Positions 29,789 to 34,440 of a DNA stretch of 34,440 nt are shown one piece after another. The position numbers and the translations under genes are program-made. The notes under the pieces were generated by a model. The model saw only the letters and a list, made by a program, of their open reading frames with translations, had not been told where the DNA came from and made no database searches. The stretch comes from Thermoanaerobacterales bacterium UBA4880 (GTDB lineage: Bacteria > Bacillota > Thermoanaerobacteria > Thermoanaerobacterales > UBA4877). Position 1 is the first letter of the stretch, and each line of letters begins with the position of its first letter. The stretch is from positions 1 to 34,440 of the forward strand of contig DHDI01000011.1 of NCBI GenBank assembly GCA_002399285.1, read 5' to 3'.

Positions 29789-30295
29789 ATGAATGAATTG
29801 CTTCAGAAAATCGGCAGCATAAATGAAATTTACATCTTATTCGGGCTTTTGGTCGCGGCCATTGCCGGACTCATATGGGTTTTGATCCTTCATATCAGGC
29901 TCTCGAACTATGCGAAGAGTTATAAGCGTCTGACCGGCGGCAGAAATGGAGAGGACCTGGAGAAAATGCTGTCCTCCTACCTCAGTACCGTGGAGAATAA
30001 CGTGTCCAAGATATCGGATTTCGAAGAAAGGATAGACAGGATGGAAAAACGGACCGAGCTGTCTTTGCAGAAGGTGGGCATCATAAGGTATAACGCCTTT
30101 TCCGAGATGGGCTCTGACCAAAGTTTTTCCCTGGCGATCCTGGATCAGCATGACGACGGCTTTGTCATTACCGGTATATTCGGCAGGAACGATACGGTGA
30201 CATATGCCAAACCGATAGAGAAGGGCGCTTCCAGATATCCACTCTCAGCGGAAGAGATGCAGGCCATAGACAGAGCGGTCAAGAGCGGAGTCTGA
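29789..30295 (+). CDS. DUF4446 family membrane-anchored protein
   Basis: 168 residues. One N-terminal membrane segment (about 18-38, LFGLLVAAIAGLIWVLILHI) is followed by a coiled-coil stretch and a conserved C-terminal domain (LQKVGIIRYNAFSEMGSDQS, then FSLAILDQHDDGFVITGIFG). DUF4446 proteins occur near spo0J in many Clostridia. Function unknown; the cytoplasmic domain orientation is inferred. Confidence 0.85.
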   Translation: MNELLQKIGSINEIYILFGLLVAAIAGLIWVLILHIRLSNYAKSYKRLTGGRNGEDLEKMLSSYLSTVENNVSKISDFEERIDRMEKRTELSLQKVGIIRYNAFSEMGSDQSFSLAILDQHDDGFVITGIFGRNDTVTYAKPIEKGASRYPLSAEEMQAIDRAVKSGV

Positions 30296-30327
30296 CGGCA
30301 AAAGGTCTTAGGGGGGAATAGCAAGCC

Positions 30328-30810
30328 ATGTCTAAGATGATCATAAGAGAGATCGGCGATGATATCAGACCGGCCGCAGTGAATCTATTTAAGGGAAAAT
30401 GGGGCTCGGAAGTCATGGTCTCCAAAGGGAAAACACATCGCGCAGCAGAGCTTGCCGGTTTTGTCGCCGTCTTGGACGATGAAGTTTCCGGCCTTATTAC
30501 ATATGAGATCACCGGCGGGGATTGCGAGATAGTGTCCATAGACAGTTTTCGGGAGGGCATGGGCGTAGGCGGCGCGCTTTTGAAGGCCGTCATAGATGCG
30601 GCGCGGTTGGGTGGATGTACAAAGGTATGGCTCGTCACCACCAACGACAATACGAATGCCATGAGATTTTATCAAGTAAAAGGATTCGATATGACACAGA
30701 TATACCGGAACTCCATAGAACATGCCAGAAGATTGAAGCCCGAGATACCGCTTTACGGCTGTGATGATATACCGATTAGGCATGAGATCGAGTTTTCCAT
30801 GTATTTATAA
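30328..30810 (+). CDS. GNAT-family N-acetyltransferase
   Basis: 160 residues. The acetyl-CoA binding motif A reads IDSFREGMGVGGALLKAVID, with the R-x-x-G-x-G pattern slightly altered. The later segment KVWLVTTNDNTNAMRFYQVK is the conserved strand and helix of motif B. Substrate cannot be told. GGGGGGAA lies about 10 bases before ATG 30328; ATG 30337 is an alternative. It is 32 bases after the DUF4446 gene, so probably in the same transcript. Confidence 0.88.
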   Translation: MSKMIIREIGDDIRPAAVNLFKGKWGSEVMVSKGKTHRAAELAGFVAVLDDEVSGLITYEITGGDCEIVSIDSFREGMGVGGALLKAVIDAARLGGCTKVWLVTTNDNTNAMRFYQVKGFDMTQIYRNSIEHARRLKPEIPLYGCDDIPIRHEIEFSMYL

Positions 30811-30819
30811 AAACAAACT

Positions 30820-30833
30820 ATTTCCCGGGAAAT
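30820..30833. promoter_or_regulatory. Noc binding site (NBS) before sdaAB
   Basis: A second exact ATTTCCCGGGAAAT, here within the 16-bp palindrome TATTTCCCGGGAAATA (30819-30834). It lies in the 50-base gap between the acetyltransferase and sdaAB. Confidence 0.85.
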
Positions 30834-30860
30834 ATCCGTCGGTCAGAAATGAGGCAAAAT

Positions 30861-31526
30861 ATGAAACAATACTCTTCATTCGATATACTGGGCCCCGTGA
30901 TGATAGGCCCGTCCAGCTCACATACGGCGGGCGCGGCCAGAATAGGGAACGTGGCGAGAAAGATATACGGCGGAAAGATCACCACGGTCCGCTTTTACCT
31001 GCACGGTTCCTTTGCCGAGACTTATAGAGGGCATGGCACGGACAGAGCTCTTTTGGCGGGCATACTGGGCATGGACCCGTCTGACGACAGGTTAAAAAAC
31101 TCCATGGACATAGCACGGGACAAGGGTATCGACTTTGAATTCATACCCATGGCGATAGAGGGGGCGCATCCCAACACCGTGCTGATAGAGATGGACGGAG
31201 AGAACGGAGAGATGAGGGTGATGGGCTCGTCCGTGGGCGGGGGCAGCATCGTCATAAGCAGGATCGACGACTTTGACCTGGAGTTTACCGGAGACTATCC
31301 CACGCTGATCACGTCATATACGGACAGACCGGGAGTCATAGCGGGCGTCACCGATATAATCAGGGCCAATAATGTGAATATAGCCTTTATGAAGGTCTTT
31401 AGAAAACAAAGGGGGCAGCAGGCCACCATGATAATCGAGTTGGACGGAGTCCTGCCGCCCGAGGCTATGGGCGCCATAAAGAAGATGGAGGGAATAAGCC
31501 GGGTAATGATGATAGAACCGGTATAG
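30861..31526 (+). CDS. sdaAB: L-serine dehydratase, beta subunit
   Basis: 221 residues from ATG 30861, with GAGG seven bases upstream; the earlier ATG 30849 contains that site. The start SSFDILGPVMIGPSSSHTAG is the family signature, with the SSSHT substrate loop. An ACT-like domain lies at the C-terminus (YTDRPGVIAGVTDIIRANNV). With SdaAA it deaminates L-serine to pyruvate and ammonia. It lies 11 bases before sdaAA. Confidence 0.95.
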   Translation: MKQYSSFDILGPVMIGPSSSHTAGAARIGNVARKIYGGKITTVRFYLHGSFAETYRGHGTDRALLAGILGMDPSDDRLKNSMDIARDKGIDFEFIPMAIEGAHPNTVLIEMDGENGEMRVMGSSVGGGSIVISRIDDFDLEFTGDYPTLITSYTDRPGVIAGVTDIIRANNVNIAFMKVFRKQRGQQATMIIELDGVLPPEAMGAIKKMEGISRVMMIEPV

Positions 31527-31537
31527 GGGTGACCGTT

Positions 31538-32410
31538 ATGTATGAATTCACTACGGGCAGCAAGCTGTTAAAGCTTTGCGAAGCCCATGGCAAGTCGATA
31601 GGAGAGATAACTATGCTCTATGAGGCGGAGATCTCGGACAAGAGCATGGAGGATATAACCGATAGGATGGCGGCCAGTCTGAATGTGATGAGGGATGCGG
31701 TAAAGACCGGTCTCACCGAGGATATAAAGTCCGTAAGCGGTCTTTCGGGCGGCGACGCCAAGCGGCTTTATGAGCTTTTGGGAAGCGTCGGAAGTCTTTC
31801 AGGAGCCAATATGACCAAGGCAGTGGCGTCGGCCATGGCGGTATCCGAGGTCAACGCTTCCATGGGCAGGATAGTGGCCGCTCCCACGGCAGGTTCCTGC
31901 GGTATAATCCCCGGCGCTCTGCTGACCGCCGCGGATACGCTGGAGAGCAGTGAGGAACAGATAATAGAGGCCCTCTTCACGGCCTCCGGCGTGGGTATTA
32001 CCATAGCCGATAGCGCTACCCTTGCAGGAGCGGAGGGCGGCTGTCAGGCGGAATGCGGCAGCGCTGCTGCCATGGCGGCCGCTGCCGTTACCGAGCTTGC
32101 GGGTGGGAGCCCCGAACAGGCGCTCAACGCGGCGGCGTTTACACTCAAGGCCGTGCTGGGACTGGTATGCGACCCCGTGGCCGGGCTCGTGGAGGTGCCC
32201 TGCGTCAAGAGGAACGCATTCGGCGCGTCCAATGCCCTTGTGGCCGCGGACATGGCCCTGGCGGGAATAGTGTCCCGCATACCCTATGACGAAGTGGTGA
32301 CGGCCATGTACGAGGTGGGGAAGGCTATACCCTACGAGCTTAAGGAGACGGCCAAGGGCGGCCTGGCCGATACGCCCACGGGCAGGAAGCTGAAACGGGA
32401 GATATTGTAG
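31538..32410 (+). CDS. sdaAA: L-serine dehydratase, iron-sulfur alpha subunit
   Basis: 290 residues from ATG 31538, which has GGGGTGA in good position; GTG 31529 contains that site. The family segment GRIVAAPTAGSCGIIPGALL is followed by GCQAECGSAAAMAAAAVTEL and VCDPVAGLVEVPCVKRNAFG. These hold the cysteines that ligate the oxygen-sensitive [4Fe-4S] cluster. It is the catalytic half of the two-subunit anaerobe-type enzyme. Confidence 0.96.
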   Translation: MYEFTTGSKLLKLCEAHGKSIGEITMLYEAEISDKSMEDITDRMAASLNVMRDAVKTGLTEDIKSVSGLSGGDAKRLYELLGSVGSLSGANMTKAVASAMAVSEVNASMGRIVAAPTAGSCGIIPGALLTAADTLESSEEQIIEALFTASGVGITIADSATLAGAEGGCQAECGSAAAMAAAAVTELAGGSPEQALNAAAFTLKAVLGLVCDPVAGLVEVPCVKRNAFGASNALVAADMALAGIVSRIPYDEVVTAMYEVGKAIPYELKETAKGGLADTPTGRKLKREIL

Positions 32411-32425
32411 AAAAAGATGTGCAAG

Positions 32426-32475
32426 GTATAAGGGCCCGGCCATCCTTGTTTACCTTATACGGGGCGGCCGGGCCC
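32426..32475 (+). terminator. Interleaved double inverted repeat after sdaAA
   Basis: Two inverted repeats are interleaved: GTATAAGG (32426-32433) with CCTTATAC (32453-32460), and GGGCCCGGCC (32432-32441) with GGCCGGGCCC (32466-32475). They can form only one at a time or as a pseudoknot. The strong GC stem probably ends sdaAA transcription, although no T-run follows it. Confidence 0.55.
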
Positions 32476-32485
32476 ATATAAAAAT

Positions 32486-32512
32486 CCGCCGGAGCGGAGA
32501 GACAGCCGGCGG
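32486..32512 (-). terminator. Terminator of tetR
   Basis: On the minus strand CCGCCGG ... CCGGCGG (7-bp stem, 13-base loop) is followed by ATTTTTAT, 8 bases past the tetR stop. Confidence 0.8.
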
Positions 32513-32520
32513 GCAGATAG

Positions 32521-33102
32521 TCAATGTTTTATGAAAATCTGGTCAAACAGCTTTTTCAGTTGCTTTTTCTCATCATATTTGCCGCCCGACGAGCTCCAGT
32601 GCATGGCAATGCCCATCAGAGCGGCGGAAAAATTCCACAGCAGATCCTCGGCAGGAATATTCGTCCTGATCTCTCCGGCCTGCTGCCCCTGACGTATCAG
32701 TTCCAGCTCCATATCTATAAATACCCGCTCGCCGTCGGAACGCTCTTTCGGATAGGGCGAAAACACCTTACAACCCTCGTTCATATCGATCTCTATCAGA
32801 TTTTTCAGCAGATCCGATCCAAGACTTATCGTATTGTCTATAAAGTATTCCAGACATGACCAGACCTTTTCTATGCAGGGCTTGTCTTTCAAAAGCTCCG
32901 GCATAATGCGGAGCATATCGCCGCTCAACACCTGGTAGTAATTTAAGATCAAATCTTCCTTTGTTTTAAAATGATAATAAAACGTCCCTTTGGAGATGCC
33001 GCAGGCGGTGCAGATCTCGTTTATAGTGACGGTTGAATAGCCCCTTTGTTTAAATAAACCGATTGCCGTTTGTAAAATTATCTCATCCGTTTTTTCTCTC
33101 AT
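32521..33102 (-). CDS. TetR/AcrR-family transcriptional repressor
   Basis: 193 residues. The N-terminal helix-turn-helix reads YSTVTINEICTACGISKGTF followed by YYHFKTKEDLI, the TetR hallmark (about residues 22-52). The C-terminal ligand domain is not assignable. ATG 33102 has GAGGG six bases upstream. It is divergent from the flavin oxidoreductase gene, whose promoter contains a palindrome that fits a TetR operator, so it is probably the local repressor. Confidence 0.92.
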   Translation of the reverse strand: MREKTDEIILQTAIGLFKQRGYSTVTINEICTACGISKGTFYYHFKTKEDLILNYYQVLSGDMLRIMPELLKDKPCIEKVWSCLEYFIDNTISLGSDLLKNLIEIDMNEGCKVFSPYPKERSDGERVFIDMELELIRQGQQAGEIRTNIPAEDLLWNFSAALMGIAMHWSSSGGKYDEKKQLKKLFDQIFIKH

Positions 33103-33165
33103 CCTGATCCCTCACTTTTACTATATTACCATAAATAAGACCAAATAAAAATGTATTTTAACTTA

Positions 33166-33194
33166 TTGACTTTTAAATTGTACTTGAGTACAAT
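33166..33194 (+). promoter_or_regulatory. Promoter of the flavin oxidoreductase with overlapping operator
   Basis: TTGACT (33166-33171) and TACAAT (33189-33194) are spaced by 17 bases. An inverted repeat with 8-bp perfect arms, ATTGTACT TG AGTACAAT (33177-33194), fills the spacer and -10, so a bound repressor would block RNA polymerase. Confidence 0.8.
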
Positions 33195-33298
33195 AAATAT
33201 AAACATCGTTATAACATTATCTTAACGATATCCTGACCTATATTTTTACCGTATGTCATATGTTTATCATTATCAATAAAAAGAAAGGTGGTAATCGC

Positions 33299-34440
33299 AT
33301 GGCAGGGAAGTATGATATTCTGTTTACCCCGATGAAGATAGGCAGCATGGAGGTCAAAAACCGGTACGTCATGGAGGCTTTGGGAGGAGGTCATGTATTC
33401 AGACCAGACGGCAGATATGATAAGGAGGGATGCGAGTACTTCATAGAGCGCGCCAAGGGCGGCATCGGGCTCTTAGTTACAGGCGCGACTTTGGTGGCGC
33501 CCATGGGAACAGACAAATGGCTGCATGAACAAAAAGCTGCTTTTATGCCTACTAAGAAGATGACCGACGAGGTCCACCGCTACGGTTCCAAAATACTTCT
33601 GCAGCTTTCCGGCGGTTCGGGACGCACACTGCCCGGCGACCCGGAATTTCTCAAGTCTCATGGCTTAGATCCCGATATCTATTTTGTGGCTCCTTCGGAC
33701 GGACTGCCCAATGTGTGGAACCCCAAGGTGAAGCACCGCGGACTCACCACCGAGGAAGTATGGCAGTACATACATTCCTTTGTCGAATCGGCTAAAATGG
33801 CGCAGGAAGCAGGATTTGACGGAATAGAGATCCATGCGGTCCATGAGGGATACCTTATCGACCAGTTCACCATTGAGGCGACTAACAAACGTACGGATGA
33901 ATTCGGCGGCAGCCTGGAAAACCGCCTCCGCTTCCCATGCGAGATCATAAAGGGAGTCAAAAAGGCCTGCGGCAAAGATTTTGTGGTGACGGTACGCTAC
34001 AGCGTTACCAGCAAGATGAGAGGATTCAACGCCGGCGCCCTGCCTGGAGAGGCTTACAAGGAGTTCGGACGGTCCATGGAAGAGAGTCCCGCGGTCGCCC
34101 GTATACTGGAAGAAGCCGGATGCGATGCCTTGAATGCGGACAACGGTTCCTATGATTCATGGTACTGGGCTCATCCGCCGATGTATATGCCGATGGGCTG
34201 CAACATACCCGAGGTATCGTTTATCAAGAGATTCGTCGATATCCCTGTGATCTGTGCAGGCAGGATGGACGACCCCGATCTTGCGGTAAAATGCCTTGAA
34301 GACGAGCTGTTCGACGGGATCGGCATCGGACGCGCCATCCTTGCGGACCCTGATTATGTCAACAAGGTGAAGCAGGGAAATTTCAACGATATACGCCCCT
34401 GCATTGCCTGTCACAATGGCTGCCTTGCCACCATCATCAC
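33299..34440 (+). CDS. Old-yellow-enzyme-family NAD(P)H:flavin oxidoreductase, BaiCD/2,4-dienoyl-CoA-reductase-like (partial)
   Basis: The frame is open from ATG 33299 to the window end (380 codons, no stop), so the C-terminus is missing. AAAGGTGGT precedes the start. The FMN barrel starts YDILFTPMKIGSMEVKNRYV. The active-site and FMN segment is IEIHAVHEGYLIDQF, then TNKRTDEFGGSLENRLRF. IGIGRAILADPDY and the cluster motif CIACHNGC near the edge match enzymes with an FMN barrel, a [4Fe-4S] cluster and a C-terminal NAD(P)H domain, which would follow. The HAVHEGYL form resembles BaiCD-type enzymes of bile-acid-using Clostridia; the substrate here is unknown. Confidence 0.9.
   Translation, partial: MAGKYDILFTPMKIGSMEVKNRYVMEALGGGHVFRPDGRYDKEGCEYFIERAKGGIGLLVTGATLVAPMGTDKWLHEQKAAFMPTKKMTDEVHRYGSKILLQLSGGSGRTLPGDPEFLKSHGLDPDIYFVAPSDGLPNVWNPKVKHRGLTTEEVWQYIHSFVESAKMAQEAGFDGIEIHAVHEGYLIDQFTIEATNKRTDEFGGSLENRLRFPCEIIKGVKKACGKDFVVTVRYSVTSKMRGFNAGALPGEAYKEFGRSMEESPAVARILEEAGCDALNADNGSYDSWYWAHPPMYMPMGCNIPEVSFIKRFVDIPVICAGRMDDPDLAVKCLEDELFDGIGIGRAILADPDYVNKVKQGNFNDIRPCIACHNGCLATII

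Noticed and set aside
31799..32443. Minus-strand frame of 214 codons over sdaAA
   Set aside because: Antisense to a clear iron-sulfur serine dehydratase subunit; composition rich in Gly, His and Arg is typical of a shadow frame.

Overview
The window is the replication-origin region of a member of the Clostridia (Firmicutes). The evidence is the order dnaA-dnaN-yaaA-recF-remB-gyrB-gyrA on one side of the origin and rpmH-rnpA-yidD-yidC-jag-mnmE-mnmG-rsmG-noc-soj-spo0J on the other, the presence of RemB and Noc, a DUF4446 gene near parB, an SdaAB/SdaAA-type serine dehydratase, and heavy use of AGA/AGG and ATA codons. I cannot name the genus. Genes left of about 17.4 kb are on the minus strand and genes to the right are mostly on the plus strand, so the two arms diverge from oriC.

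Layout. 1-6.1 kb holds a complete F1Fo-ATP synthase operon on the minus strand (atpB-E-F-[H/A]-G-D-C). It lies directly beyond gyrA, whereas in Bacillus subtilis it is far from oriC. 6.4-15 kb holds gyrA, gyrB, remB, recF, yaaA, dnaN and dnaA. The origin is split: a DnaA-box cluster lies upstream of dnaA (15074-15155), and a probable unwinding site with DnaA-trio repeats lies between dnaA and dnaN (about 13.4-13.6 kb). 15.2-17.4 kb holds a small inserted block (FmdB zinc-ribbon gene, DUF5808-type membrane protein, GntR repressor with a 33-bp palindrome), which separates dnaA from rpmH. 17.5-19.6 kb holds rpmH-rnpA-yidD-yidC-jag, and 19.6-23.7 kb holds mnmE-mnmG-rsmG. 23.8-27.1 kb holds the segregation cluster: noc, a parS site, two small minus-strand membrane genes, soj and spo0J. 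27.1-32.4 kb holds accessory and metabolic genes: a PhzF-like protein, a small membrane protein, a cysteine-desulfurase-family aminotransferase, a DUF4446 protein, a GNAT acetyltransferase and sdaAB-sdaAA. The window ends with a TetR repressor divergent from an incomplete old-yellow-enzyme/BaiCD-like flavin oxidoreductase, whose promoter carries a palindrome.

The most striking observation is in the ATP synthase operon. There is no separate delta (atpH) gene. The alpha subunit instead begins with about 75 residues that match the C-terminal domain of delta, fused in frame to an otherwise normal alpha subunit. The N-terminal domain of delta, which normally docks on the three alpha N-termini, is absent. 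Taken literally, each F1 would carry three covalently attached delta C-terminal domains. I know of b-delta fusions in actinobacteria but not of a delta-alpha fusion.

A second coherent system is chromosome organisation. The ParB paralogue has the sequence hallmarks of Noc, and the window holds two perfect 14-bp Noc binding sites (inside mnmE and just before sdaAB) plus a near-perfect parS beside noc. This supports a working Noc/ParB pair, although this Noc lacks the N-terminal extension that in B. subtilis carries the membrane-targeting helix.
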